Notes: generated by a model from the letters alone, not told the origin. Positions 8,475-17,175 are shown, counted from the stretch's first letter. The stretch: 64,000 nucleotides of DNA from Desulfosarcina sp. BuS5 (GCF_028752835.1 NZ_CP087952.1:2213041-2277040); one strand, 5' to 3'. A program made the numbers and translations.

Positions 8475-8888
8475 CAAAGAAATGGGACTTAAACTGGTTC
8501 CTTGTGAAATTTAATTTTGCCATAAGCAATTTATAAAATCGTTTGAGTGGATTACAGTAATCTGATTTGCTTTGAATTGGAAAATGAAGTCGAGAGTACA
8601 ACTGAAGCCTTTGAGCGCGAATATAACATGACTGGTCGGCCTTTTGCACAACTAACTGTTAGTCCTTCAGAGAAGGAACTACGCATATAAAACTTTTTTG
8701 ATATAGGCCGACATTTCTAAATTCATTGAAAAGCTGATTACCGCAATCTTATTATTAACCAAGGAACTGATTTTATTTATACAACATTGATAAATTACTA
8801 ATAATATTAATAATTTTAAGATTACCTTAAAATCAATGGTACCCCTACGCTTTTTTTAGGGGAGTGTGTTTCATATAAAAAAAAAAAA
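8475..8888 (+). repeat. Repeat family C, copy 1 (about 414 bp)
   Basis: A long non-coding repeat almost identical to 21291-21701 and to 32245-32763. It begins with the last 12 codons of a transposase reading frame (…GLKLVPCEI stop) and ends in GGGGAGTGTGTTTCAT followed by an A-run. It looks like the 3' terminal part of a mobile element. Copy 1 abuts the right end of the IS4-type element. Confidence 0.85.
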
Positions 8889-8936
8889 TAAAGTTAACAA
8901 TTCCATCAGTTGCGGTCAATTAAAAACAGGTAAAAC

Positions 8937-9144
8937 CTAAAACTCCGAGATAAGGATTTAAGCAAAGATAATAGTATGAAATACTAATTATATCAATATG
9001 TTAATTAAGTAAACTTGATAGCCACACACTCATACAAACACCTCTATTTATGCAATTACGCGCCTGTACGCGCTTTAAAACCCCTCGTAACGTAGGCGTT
9101 GAAAGCTACCTTTTTATTTAAAAATCCTTATATCGGAGTTTTAG
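8937..9144 (+). mobile_element. MITE family B, copy 1 (208 bp)
   Basis: A 208-bp non-coding element with inverted repeats of about 23 bp beginning CTAAAACTCCGATATAAGG (one mismatch here). It is flanked by AGGTAAAA on both sides, allowing one extra C at the left. The interior holds a GC-richer palindrome, GCGCCTGTACGCGC. The other copies are at 13136 and 14190. Confidence 0.9.
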
Positions 9145-9232
9145 AGGTAAAAGCAGAAAATTTTATTTCATTACCGCGCTTCTGCCGGTAAATTATAAAT
9201 CCGTTTTGCTCTATTGGAAGGTACTATCAATC

Positions 9233-9261
9233 TTGACAATATTGCGTATTTTTTATATGGA
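9233..9261 (+). promoter_or_regulatory. Putative promoter for adk
   Basis: TTGACA at 9233-9238 is followed after about 17 nt by TATGGA, or after 15 nt by TATATG. It lies about 75 bp before the adenylate kinase start, downstream of MITE B copy 1. The -10 element is weak. Confidence 0.4.
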
Positions 9262-9335
9262 TAACAGTCAAGTTTGAAAAAAAATGAATTAAATCCTATT
9301 TGAAAAGGATACAAGCAATTAAAAGGAGAAAATCT

Positions 9336-10010
9336 ATGAACATTCTGTTTTTTGGGCCTAACGGCAGTGGTAAGGGAACGCAGGGGGCAATATTAAAAGA
9401 AAAGTACAGTATAGCCCATATTGAATCAGGCGCAATTTTTCGTGAAAATATTTCTAACGGAACCGAACTCGGTGCAAAGGCAAAGGGCTATATAGACAAG
9501 GGTGACCTTGTACCTGATGAAATCACAATTCCCATGATTCTGGATCGCCTTAAACGCGATGACTGCAAAGGGGGATGGCTGCTTGACGGTTTTCCAAGAA
9601 ATAAAAATCAGGCCATAAAACTTGATGAATCATTAAAAGCGGCAGGGATTGCATTGGATATAGTTATTGAACTGCAACTCGACCGCGAGATTGCTAAAAA
9701 CAGGATAATGGGACGCCGGCTTTGTGCTAATGATAATAATCATCCGAATAATATTTTTATAGATGCGATTAAGCCGGATGGAGACAAGTGCCGTGTTTGC
9801 GGTGGTGATTTAACGAAAAGAGACGATGACCAAGATGAGGAGGCTATCAACAAACGGCATAATATTTATTATGATGCAAATGAAGGAACCCTTGCATCTT
9901 CATACTATTTTAAAGACCTGGCCGAAAAAGACGGGTCTGTCAAATATATTACCCTGGATGGCGCGCCTGGCGTTCAAGATGTTACGGCGGAACTGGTTTC
10001 AAAGCTTTAG
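9336..10010 (+). CDS. adk: Adenylate kinase
   Basis: A 224-residue cytoplasmic kinase that interconverts ATP and AMP with two ADP. The Walker A GPNGSGKGTQ lies at residues 7-16, the AMP-binding LLDGFPR near 86-92, and a long LID with three cysteines that could bind metal (LCAND, CRVCGG) near 128-160. The arginine-aspartate motif KRDDDQDE follows. The ATG at 9336 has AAAGGAG 8 nt upstream; the more upstream in-frame start has no such site. In many bacteria adk lies in the spc ribosomal operon after secY. Here it is alone, and the spc operon in this window has none. Confidence 0.92.
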   Translation: MNILFFGPNGSGKGTQGAILKEKYSIAHIESGAIFRENISNGTELGAKAKGYIDKGDLVPDEITIPMILDRLKRDDCKGGWLLDGFPRNKNQAIKLDESLKAAGIALDIVIELQLDREIAKNRIMGRRLCANDNNHPNNIFIDAIKPDGDKCRVCGGDLTKRDDDQDEEAINKRHNIYYDANEGTLASSYYFKDLAEKDGSVKYITLDGAPGVQDVTAELVSKL

Positions 10011-10020
10011 CAGCAATTAA

Positions 10021-10060
10021 ATAAACTAAAGCCCGGCCTTCCGGCCGGGCTTTAGTTTAT
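10021..10060. terminator. Bidirectional terminator between adk and ppdK
   Basis: A perfect inverted repeat with 18-bp arms (core AAAGCCCGGCC, loop TTCC, GGCCGGGCTTT) lies between the converging genes. It has AT-rich flanks and T-containing tails on both sides. Confidence 0.9.
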
Positions 10061-10072
10061 AACTTTTTATTT

Positions 10073-12805
10073 TTATTCAGACTGTTCATCCCTAAGGGCT
10101 GCATGGGCGGCAGCCAAGCGGGCAACAGGAACTCTGAAGGGTGAGCAGGAAACATAGTTTAATCCCAGATTGTGGCAAATAAAAATCGATTCCGGGTCAC
10201 CTCCGTGTTCACCGCATATACCGCATTCCAGGTCGGGTTTTACGCTCCTTCCTTTGGTAACGGCCATCTCCATCAACTGTCCCACACCATCCTTGTCTAT
10301 TGTGGCAAACGGATTAGCCTCTAATATTTTAGTGCTTATATATTCTATCAGGAAAGCCGCTTCGGCATCATCCCTGGAGATTCCGAATGTGGTCTGCGTC
10401 AAATCATTGGTTCCAAAAGAGAAGAAGGATGCATATTTCGCTATCTGATCAGCAGTCAAAGCTGCGCGGGGGATCTCGATCATAGTGCCGAATTTATACT
10501 CTATCTTCACATTTTGTTCCTTCATCACTATTTTGGCTTCTTTTTCAAGCACGGCCCTCTGCACCTTCAACTCATTGCAATGGCTGGTAAGCGGAATCAT
10601 AATTTCCGGAAAGACTTTTATCCCCTTTTTGCTGACGGCACAAGCCGCTTCAAATATAGCGCGAACCTGCATAGTGGTAAGCTCCGGAATGCAGATCCCT
10701 AGACGCACTCCTCTGAAACCGAGCATCGGGTTGGTCTCATCCAGGCTTTCGACCCGCCTTAAAAGTTTTTCTTTTTTCTTAAAGCTTTGCAGTAACTGGT
10801 TTATTTTATCCAGAGTATCCGCATGACTGAGGCGTATTTTCAGATCCGCCAGTTCACGGACTAGTTGTGCGCGATCGGGGAGAAATTCATGGAGGGGGGG
10901 GTCGATCAGGCGGATAATAACCGGCAGACCGTCCATTTCGCTGAAAATGCCTTCAAAATCTTCGCGCTGAAAGGGCAAAAGTGCACTAATAGCTTCCCTC
11001 TTCTCACTCGGCAGATCCGCCATGATCATCCTTTGAACGAATATAAGTCGTTCAGGATTTAAAAACATATGCTCCGTGCGGCAAAGGCCGATGCCCTCTG
11101 CGCCGTAACTGCGCGCTCTCTTTGCATCGACCGGATAATCCGCATTGGCCCATACTCCGAGACGCCGAAATTTATCAGCCCATGAAAGTATAGTCATCAG
11201 CCATTCATCATTTATGTCAGGCACGGTGGACTCGATTTCGCCGATATATACTTCTCCGGTTGTCCCGTCTATTGAAATCTTGTCCCCTTCATTAATTATA
11301 ATATCACCAATGGCAAGCCTGCGCTTGTTCATCTCGATAACCATCTCCGAGAGGCCGACCACTGCAGGTTTTCCGAATTGGCGCGCCACGAGCGCCGCAT
11401 GGCTCGTACGGCCACCCCGGCTGGTAAGGATACCGTTTGCGGCAAGCATTCCATGCACGTCATCCGGTTTGGTTTCCGGACGAACCATTATGACGTCTTT
11501 TCCGTCCTTGCTCCATTCCTGGGCCAGGTCGGCGGTCAAGGCAATCACTCCACAAGCTGCGCCTGGGGAGACATTAAGACCTTTCCCAAAAAAATTCCCA
11601 GATTTTCTGGCGGCTTTTGTAGCTTCGAGCTTAAACTGGGGATGTAAAAAGAAATCGACCTGCTCTGGTTTTACCCGCATCACGGCTTCCTTTTGGGTGA
11701 TCAATTCTTCTCTAGCCATTTCAACCGCTATACGAACAGCAGCCTGGGCCGTACGTTTTCCATCACGGGTTTGGAGCATCCACAACTTGCCGTTTTCAAT
11801 AGTAAATTCTACATCCTGCATTTCACGATAGTGATTTTCAAGAAGTCGTGCAATCTTTTCGAACTCCGCATATGCTTCCGGAGCATCCTCTTTCATTAAA
11901 GAGATATCGTTGGTCATGCGTGTTCCGGCTACAACATCCTCGCCTTGGGCGTTTATCAGGTAATCGCCCTCTATCCTGTTTTCCCCTGTTGAACCATTGC
12001 GTGTCATGGCAACGCCGGTGGCGCTAGTGTCACCCATATTGCCGAAAACCATGGTTACGATATTAACCGCCGTTCCAAGATCATGAGAAATATTGGCGGC
12101 ATTCCTGTAAGCGATTGCCCGCTTGCCGTTCCAGCTTTTAAAGACTGCTTCGGTTGCAAGCATCAATTGTGTATGGGGATCATCGGGAAATTCAAGTTTG
12201 GTCTCGCTTTTAAAAATTTTTTTAAACCTACCAATCACCAATTCCCAGGCATCGGCGGTGAGTTCGGAATCAGTCTCCACCCCGGCTTTGGCCCTCGCCT
12301 CTGTGATAACATCTTCGAAAAGATCATCGTCAACACCCATAACGACAGATCCGAACATCTGTATCAGGCGGCGGTAGGAATCATACACAAATCGCGGATC
12401 TTGCGTAAGTTTAATCAAAGCCCCGGCAGTTGTATTGTTTAAACCAATATTCAGGACAGTATCCATCATCCCAGGCATCGAAAATTTTGCGCCTGAGCGG
12501 CACGATACAAGCAGGGGGTTTTCAAGGCCGCCGAATGTTTTGCCTGTTAAAGACTCAACTTTATCCATCTCCCGAAGCACTTGATCCCACATACCTTCAG
12601 GGAATATCTCTCCTAATTCGATAAACTTGTTGCATGCCTCGGTGGTTATGGTAAATCCGGGAGGAACAGGGACGCCTATCCTTTCCATCTCGGCCAGGTT
12701 GGCGCCTTTTCCGCCTAGCAGCGTCCGCACATCATCCCATTTCCCTCCGATATAATCTTCAGCCTGTTTAACTTGATCGAAAAAATATACCCATTTTTTT
12801 TCCAT
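10073..12805 (-). CDS. ppdK: Pyruvate, phosphate dikinase
   Basis: A 910-residue enzyme of standard length that interconverts pyruvate, ATP and phosphate with phosphoenolpyruvate, AMP and diphosphate. The N-terminal ATP-grasp nucleotide domain contains GGKGANLAEM near residue 32. The swivelling phosphohistidine domain carries GGRTSHAALVAR, with its catalytic histidine near residue 470. The C-terminal PEP/pyruvate barrel has ECGICGEHGGDP with the catalytic cysteine near 850. AAAGGA lies 6 nt before the ATG. It converges on adk at a shared terminator. PEP synthase is excluded by the TSHAA context and the length. Confidence 0.95.
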   Translation of the reverse strand: MEKKWVYFFDQVKQAEDYIGGKWDDVRTLLGGKGANLAEMERIGVPVPPGFTITTEACNKFIELGEIFPEGMWDQVLREMDKVESLTGKTFGGLENPLLVSCRSGAKFSMPGMMDTVLNIGLNNTTAGALIKLTQDPRFVYDSYRRLIQMFGSVVMGVDDDLFEDVITEARAKAGVETDSELTADAWELVIGRFKKIFKSETKLEFPDDPHTQLMLATEAVFKSWNGKRAIAYRNAANISHDLGTAVNIVTMVFGNMGDTSATGVAMTRNGSTGENRIEGDYLINAQGEDVVAGTRMTNDISLMKEDAPEAYAEFEKIARLLENHYREMQDVEFTIENGKLWMLQTRDGKRTAQAAVRIAVEMAREELITQKEAVMRVKPEQVDFFLHPQFKLEATKAARKSGNFFGKGLNVSPGAACGVIALTADLAQEWSKDGKDVIMVRPETKPDDVHGMLAANGILTSRGGRTSHAALVARQFGKPAVVGLSEMVIEMNKRRLAIGDIIINEGDKISIDGTTGEVYIGEIESTVPDINDEWLMTILSWADKFRRLGVWANADYPVDAKRARSYGAEGIGLCRTEHMFLNPERLIFVQRMIMADLPSEKREAISALLPFQREDFEGIFSEMDGLPVIIRLIDPPLHEFLPDRAQLVRELADLKIRLSHADTLDKINQLLQSFKKKEKLLRRVESLDETNPMLGFRGVRLGICIPELTTMQVRAIFEAACAVSKKGIKVFPEIMIPLTSHCNELKVQRAVLEKEAKIVMKEQNVKIEYKFGTMIEIPRAALTADQIAKYASFFSFGTNDLTQTTFGISRDDAEAAFLIEYISTKILEANPFATIDKDGVGQLMEMAVTKGRSVKPDLECGICGEHGGDPESIFICHNLGLNYVSCSPFRVPVARLAAAHAALRDEQSE

Positions 12806-13135
12806 TGATAATCCTTTTAGCTGCTCAAAATTTTACTGTTAATCGTTACATCTGCTGCTCATCGCTGATTGTTGTGATTTTATAAAGTAACACAGATGTT
12901 TAGTGCTGAATCAAAAACTTGTAATCTGTTTAATTGATATAGCATTATATCTGTATTTTATTTGATCCTGACAAGCCCTGAAGACAAGTTTCCACAACAA
13001 TATACGTTTAACACTTTACCATATTATTAAAAAAGAAAAATGTAAATAAATAAATGGACGATGTAAAGGGGGGCAGGTCTTTACTTCTGTACCTTTACAT
13101 CTACATCGTCCATTTTAATCTCAATTTTCAATTTT
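12806..13135. other. Non-coding spacer upstream of ppdK
   Basis: No gene is seen. Apart from the hairpin at 13052-13115 it is AT-rich sequence that should hold the ppdK promoter; I could not pick a convincing one. Confidence 0.6.
13052..13115. repeat. Inverted repeat with 14-bp perfect arms
   Basis: AAATGGACGATGTA and its exact complement flank a core of about 36 nt that contains AAAGG/CCTTT and a run of six G. It could fold as a cruciform or an RNA hairpin. No T-run follows, so it is not a clear terminator. It may be a single copy of a palindromic element. Confidence 0.6.
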
Positions 13136-13343
13136 CTAAAACTCCGATATAAGGATTTTTAAATAAAAAGGTAGCTTTCAACGCCTACGTTACGAGGGGT
13201 TTTAAAGCGCGTACAGGCGCGTAATTGCATAAATAGAGGTGTTTGTATGACTGTGTGGCTATCAAGTTTACTTGATTAACATATTGATATAATTAGTATT
13301 TTATACTATTATCTTTGCTTAAATCCTTATATCGGAGTTTTAG
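13136..13343 (-). mobile_element. MITE family B, copy 2 (inverted)
   Basis: The same 208-bp element as copies 1 and 3 in the opposite orientation. It is flanked by a perfect 8-bp target duplication, TCAATTTT. The right end is only 16 bp from the promoter of the moaD-like/cvpA operon. Confidence 0.93.
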
Positions 13344-13359
13344 TCAATTTTATCTGGAC

Positions 13360-13388
13360 TTGACATTCATGGCTAATATCTCTAAAAT
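13360..13388 (+). promoter_or_regulatory. Strong sigma-70 promoter for the moaD-like/cvpA operon
   Basis: TTGACA (13360-13365), exactly 17 nt, then TAAAAT (13383-13388). The predicted transcript start falls just before the GGAGG ribosome site at 13397, so the leader would be very short. Confidence 0.75.
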
Positions 13389-13412
13389 TTTGTGATGGAG
13401 GTTTAAGTAGTT

Positions 13413-13652
13413 TTGGGTAAAAAAATATATATTGATATAAAATTGTTTGCAACCCTTAGACAATTCAGCCCGGATAATGCCGGCCGGTTTGCTGTAAGCA
13501 GGGGCACGATCATACGTAACCTTCTAAAAACATTAGGCATCCCTGATGAAAAGGCAAAGCTGATCTTTATTAATGGAGTAAAGGGCGATCTTGAATCGAC
13601 GCTTTATGGAGAGGAAAGGGTCGGCATTTTCCCCCCCATTGGAGGAGGGTAA
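13413..13652 (+). CDS. MoaD/ThiS-like beta-grasp sulfur carrier
   Basis: A 79-residue ubiquitin-like protein ending in glycine-glycine (PIGGG), the adenylated and thiocarboxylated tail of MoaD/ThiS sulfur carriers. The hydrophobic LFATLRQF near residue 10 and the region GVKGDLESTLYGEERVGIFPP match MoaD-type folds. The start is TTG at 13413 with GGAGG 11 nt upstream; no ATG is available. Its last codons (GGAGGAGGG) form the ribosome site of cvpA 2 nt downstream, so translation is probably coupled. No moaE, thiG or E1-like gene is adjacent, so molybdopterin, thiamine or another pathway cannot be chosen. Confidence 0.7.
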   Translation: MGKKIYIDIKLFATLRQFSPDNAGRFAVSRGTIIRNLLKTLGIPDEKAKLIFINGVKGDLESTLYGEERVGIFPPIGGG

Positions 13653-13654
13653 GT

Positions 13655-14179
13655 ATGAATCTGCTCGATATGTTCATAGTTGCGATTTTATGTTTCTGCA
13701 TGATTCGCGGAATTTTTCGCGGGCTTGTAAGCGAGCTTTTTGCAATAATCGGTGTATTTGCAGGTTTTTACACTGCTTATACATATTATTTAAAAATAGC
13801 GAAGCCTTTGTTAAGCTGGATATCTAATCAGGCCTATCTTAATATATTAAGTTTTTTGATTATATTTTGTGTTGTTTTTTTTGCTATTAATTTTTTGGGG
13901 TTGCTGATCAGGTATATACTTAATATTGTTTTTCTGGGATGGGTGGACCGCATATGCGGGTCGGTATTCGGATTAATAAAGGGGATTCTTATTGTTTCCG
14001 TTTTTTTGGTAGTTCTTACCTCATTTCTTGACAAGGGCGCTCCGGTTATCAAGGATTCCATGTTATCAAAACATGTCATGTTGATTTCAGAAAATATGGC
14101 AAGAGTCGTTAGTGAAGATATGAAAAAAAAGTTTAGCGAAAAAATTCAAGCTCTAAAAAAAGAATGGAAAATAAATTAA
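13655..14179 (+). CDS. cvpA: CvpA-family membrane protein
   Basis: A 174-residue inner-membrane protein of the CvpA family (named from colicin V production; general role unclear). About four hydrophobic segments are visible, near residues 2-20, 25-45, 60-85 and 100-125, followed by a charged, lysine-rich tail. An RGIFRGLVSELFAIIGV segment near the N-terminus is typical. It starts 2 nt after the MoaD-like gene and uses that gene's glycine codons as its ribosome site. Confidence 0.8.
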   Translation: MNLLDMFIVAILCFCMIRGIFRGLVSELFAIIGVFAGFYTAYTYYLKIAKPLLSWISNQAYLNILSFLIIFCVVFFAINFLGLLIRYILNIVFLGWVDRICGSVFGLIKGILIVSVFLVVLTSFLDKGAPVIKDSMLSKHVMLISENMARVVSEDMKKKFSEKIQALKKEWKIN

Positions 14180-14189
14180 ATATATAGAT

Positions 14190-14397
14190 CTAAAACTCCG
14201 ATATAAGGATTTAAGCAAAGATAATAGTATGAAATATTAATTATATCAATAGGTTAATCAAGTAAACTTGATAGCCACACAGTCATACAAACACCTCTAT
14301 TTATGCAATTACGCGCCTGTACGCGCTTTAAAACCCCTCGTAACGTAGGCGTTGAAAGCTACCTCTTTATTTAAAAATCCTTATATCAGAGTTTTAG
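14190..14397 (+). mobile_element. MITE family B, copy 3
   Basis: A 208-bp element in the same orientation as copy 1, flanked by the 7-bp direct repeat TATAGAT. It lies 10 bp after the cvpA stop codon. Confidence 0.92.
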
Positions 14398-14412
14398 TAT
14401 AGATTTTTTTGC

Positions 14413-14441
14413 TTGACAATTAATATGATATAGATTCTAAT
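14413..14441 (+). promoter_or_regulatory. Putative promoter upstream of the PxxKW gene
   Basis: TTGACA at 14413-14418, a 17-nt spacer, then TCTAAT at 14436-14441. Its -10 part falls inside the left end of a palindromic repeat (family F), which leaves a transcribed leader of about 180 nt before the gene. Confidence 0.55.
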
Positions 14442-14604
14442 TGCTAGTTCAATAACGCTGAAGTTTTAAAGGCTGGGTATCTCTCCCCGGTCTTTTTTTT
14501 AGGGAAAAACCTGGAAGAGCCGCACTGGCAGGGGCACGATGGGTCGTGCTTCTACGAAGGTTTTGACAGATAACGGATTGAAATTATTTAAGTGGAATTC
14601 TATA
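14429..14604. repeat. Probable palindromic repeat F, divergent copy
   Basis: The ends TATAGATTC… and …GAATTCTATA are inverted, and the right half has GACAGATAACGGATTGAAATT, resembling other F copies (GATAACGC…AATTATTT). The interior contains the small hairpin GCACGATGGGTCGTGC. At 176 bp it is longer than the typical 105-125 bp. Confidence 0.45.
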
Positions 14605-14629
14605 TTTTTATTCTAAAGGGGTGTTTAAA

Positions 14630-14908
14630 ATGATTTGCACAACAATTAAAAAAGATCACGATTGTACTCTAATGACAGCGAACGGTTGTTCGTATAATGG
14701 CGGATTTTGCCATGAGATAGTAGACGAGTGTAAAGACTGCAACCGCAGCGCCGAGTTCCAGAAAGCCTGGTATTGCACTGCCTGTCCCGAGCCTGCATTG
14801 AAATGGAAAAACGGCAACTGTAATCTGGCTACGCATGTTTCCTCAATTGTAAAGTCGGAACAGGGGAATCTCAATCCTTTGAAGGCTTCCAAGAGACTCG
14901 GCAGATAG
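14630..14908 (+). CDS. PxxKW-family cysteine-rich protein
   Basis: A 92-residue protein with nine or ten cysteines, including CKDC, CTAC and a PALKW motif that names the PxxKW family seen in deltaproteobacteria. Function is unknown; the spacing suggests metal or Fe-S binding. The ATG at 14630 has AAAGGGG 8 nt upstream and is preferred to a GTG 9 nt before it. The gene stands alone between two palindromic repeats and is followed by a strong terminator. Confidence 0.8.
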   Translation: MICTTIKKDHDCTLMTANGCSYNGGFCHEIVDECKDCNRSAEFQKAWYCTACPEPALKWKNGNCNLATHVSSIVKSEQGNLNPLKASKRLGR

Positions 14909-14912
14909 CCTA

Positions 14913-15031
14913 TATAGATTGTCACATAAATAATTTCACTGCGTTATCGGTCGTCGGAGTATTACAATACGCCTTACTCCATATGTCCTTGCGCCAAATT
15001 TTAAAATCAGGTAATTATCTGACAATCTATA
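14913..15031 (-). repeat. Palindromic repeat F, copy 1 (119 bp)
   Basis: The ends TATAGATTGTC are perfect inverted repeats. Read on the minus strand it closely matches 18867-18988 and 45437-45542, including the core ATACTCCGACGACCGATAAC. It is non-coding. Confidence 0.85.
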
Positions 15032-15047
15032 GTTAATATCAGCATGT

Positions 15048-15088
15048 AAACCCCTCTTACCCTGTACAGGGTAAGAGGGGTTTTTTTT
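15048..15088 (+). terminator. Rho-independent terminator after the PxxKW gene
   Basis: An 18-bp-arm hairpin (CCCCTCTTACCCTG/CAGGGTAAGAGGGG) is followed by eight T residues on the plus strand. On the minus strand the tail is short, so it mainly serves the plus-strand transcript. Confidence 0.93.
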
Positions 15089-15123
15089 ATATTTTATGCT
15101 GTCGTAAAAAAATTCCTGATGGC

Positions 15124-16665
15124 TCAGATTCCGCGCAGATCATATTTGGAAATAAGGCGGGAGAGGTATGTTCTTTGAATGCCCATGATTACAGCGGCCT
15201 TGCTCCTCACACCGCCGGTATGTTCTAAATTTATGGTTATAAATTCTTTCTTGAAATTATTTAAAGCCTCTTCCATGGTCAGCCCTATCTGCAAACCGGG
15301 ATATTTTGGTTTTGCTCCCGATATCGTCAGGTCACTTTCCTCTATCTCCCGGCCATTCCCCATGACAACAGCCCTTTCCAAGGCATTGCGCAACTCTCTT
15401 ACATTACCCGGCCAGTCATACTGAAATATTTTCTCCATGGCTTTGTCGGATATGGTCAAATTCGGCAGTCCGCGTTCTTTTTTGAAGTTGTCGAAATAAT
15501 ACTCGACTATAGGCCGGATATCCTCTCTTCTTTCTCTTAACGCGGGGATTTGAATCTGTACGACATTCAGCCTATAGTAAAGATCCTCACGAAATTTACC
15601 CTTTTTTACATCTTCTTCTATATTCCTGTTTGTTGCTGCCAGAACCCTAATATCCACCGAAACCGGATCATTGCCTCCCACACGGTAAAATATGCCTTCC
15701 TGAAGGACCCTTAGTAGTTTTGCCTGCATTCCGGGGTGCATCTCCCCTATCTCATCAAGAAAGATCGTCCCCTGGTCTGCAAGCTCGAATTTTCCAACTT
15801 TTTTGCTTAATGCCCCGGTATAGGCTCCCTTCTCATGTCCGAAAAGTTCATCTTCAAGCAGGGCTTCAGGCAGAGCAGCACAATTAAGTATAATCATGGG
15901 TTTGTCTTTTCTGGAACTTTCTTTGTGTATTAATCGAGCCAGAAGTTCCTTGCCGGTGCCGCTTTCTCCCAGGATCAGGGTGCTTACGCTCGATCGGGCT
16001 ACCTTGGAGGCATCGCAAATGACCTTTTTTAATGCCCTGCTTTCTCCGATAATACGGTATTTCAGGGCGAGTTCTTCTTTTAAACCCCTGTTTTCCCTGG
16101 CATTGCCGATTGCAATTGCCGCAAGTGAGGAAAATTCAGTTAATTTTTTTATATCGTCCTGTTTAAAAGGTTCTCCATTAATTTTATCTATTATCTCAAT
16201 GACCCCTATGGTTTTGTTATTAATTTTCATAGGTACACAGGCAATAGATTTTGTCCGAAACTCGATAGATTCACTAATTTTTTTATACCAACGGGGATCA
16301 TTATGCACATCCGGGATCAGTAATGCTTCGCCTGTTTCCACAACATATCCGGCTATCCCCTGTCCCACTTTAATTTCGAATCCTTTTAGATGATCTTTTT
16401 TGTCACCAGTGGCAACCTTGAAAAAGAGTCGATCTGATTCCTGATCTATTAACAGCAGTGAACTTGCCCTGGCCTGCATGATTGTGGTGGTTGTTTCAAT
16501 AATACGTTCCAGGAGATGGTTAAGTTCATTATCTGATGAAACTTTTGACGTCATTTGTTCAAGGTCTTTTACATTTAGCATTTTTTTAAAAAATTCAGTA
16601 TGTTTTGAAGGGTTAATTTTTGGGTCTGCGGTTAGATATGAAAGAAGCAAAAAACGTGCCGTCAA
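15124..16665 (-). CDS. GAF-domain sigma-54-dependent transcriptional activator
   Basis: A 513-residue bacterial enhancer-binding protein. A GAF sensor domain spans about residues 50-190 and an AAA+ domain about 205-430. The AAA+ domain has Walker A GESGTGKE, the sigma-54 contact loop GAYTGA (tyrosine variant of GAFTGA) and Walker B FLDEIGE. A C-terminal Fis-type helix-turn-helix follows (about 465-510, RSKAAVIMGIQRTYLSRL). The family melts sigma-54 promoters with ATP. The start is uncertain: TTG at 16665, or ATG at 16581 (MLNVKDL), neither with a good ribosome site. No target operon is apparent nearby; the GAF ligand is unknown. Confidence 0.9.
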   Translation of the reverse strand: MTARFLLLSYLTADPKINPSKHTEFFKKMLNVKDLEQMTSKVSSDNELNHLLERIIETTTTIMQARASSLLLIDQESDRLFFKVATGDKKDHLKGFEIKVGQGIAGYVVETGEALLIPDVHNDPRWYKKISESIEFRTKSIACVPMKINNKTIGVIEIIDKINGEPFKQDDIKKLTEFSSLAAIAIGNARENRGLKEELALKYRIIGESRALKKVICDASKVARSSVSTLILGESGTGKELLARLIHKESSRKDKPMIILNCAALPEALLEDELFGHEKGAYTGALSKKVGKFELADQGTIFLDEIGEMHPGMQAKLLRVLQEGIFYRVGGNDPVSVDIRVLAATNRNIEEDVKKGKFREDLYYRLNVVQIQIPALRERREDIRPIVEYYFDNFKKERGLPNLTISDKAMEKIFQYDWPGNVRELRNALERAVVMGNGREIEESDLTISGAKPKYPGLQIGLTMEEALNNFKKEFITINLEHTGGVRSKAAVIMGIQRTYLSRLISKYDLRGI

Positions 16666-16758
16666 TTATTGTTTGAATAGATTATATAAACCCGCAGACG
16701 GTAAAAGTGCCCCCTTTTTTTTGTTATTTTGTTTGAATTTTTATTGACCTATTATAAA

Positions 16759-16884
16759 AGGGTGTTGCAAAGATTGCTATTATCGGTAGTTAAAACAAAT
16801 AGTTATGCCATAATGGAAAAATGGGGTTTTTCTGGGTTAACTAATTGATTTTATTATCAAAGTTTTTTTACTTTGCAACACCCT
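16759..16884. mobile_element. MITE family D, complete copy (126 bp)
   Basis: Inverted ends AGGGTGTTGCAAAG and CTTTGCAACACCCT, flanked on both sides by TTATAAA (16752-16758 and 16885-16891), a 7-bp target duplication. It has no ORF. A truncated copy lies at 32160-32244. The rest of the 16666-17175 spacer shows nothing further that I can identify. Confidence 0.88.
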
Positions 16885-17175
16885 TTATAAATGCCATGTA
16901 AAAATACATACAGACCTCGTACTTTTATCAATATTAATTAGACGCTATGACATCTAATAATCTGAATATATTTATAATTAAAGCTATAGTGTAAAGCTGT
17001 ATAAAAATTGGACACGGCAATTTTCATGCCATCGTTTTGTTTAAATTAATTCAATAAGTTAGTGGTAAAATTTATAAAAACATTGTCGAACTCAAATACC
17101 GAGGTCTGTAACAAGTTTTTTTTATCACAAGTGTCACCAGTAAGTGATGTGCTTGCCGTATTTTGTATTATTTTT

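Noticed and set aside
11145-11831. A 228-codon plus-strand open frame inside ppdK
   Set aside because: It is antisense to a fully conserved enzyme, has no ribosome site and reads as low-complexity serine/threonine sequence, a typical shadow frame.
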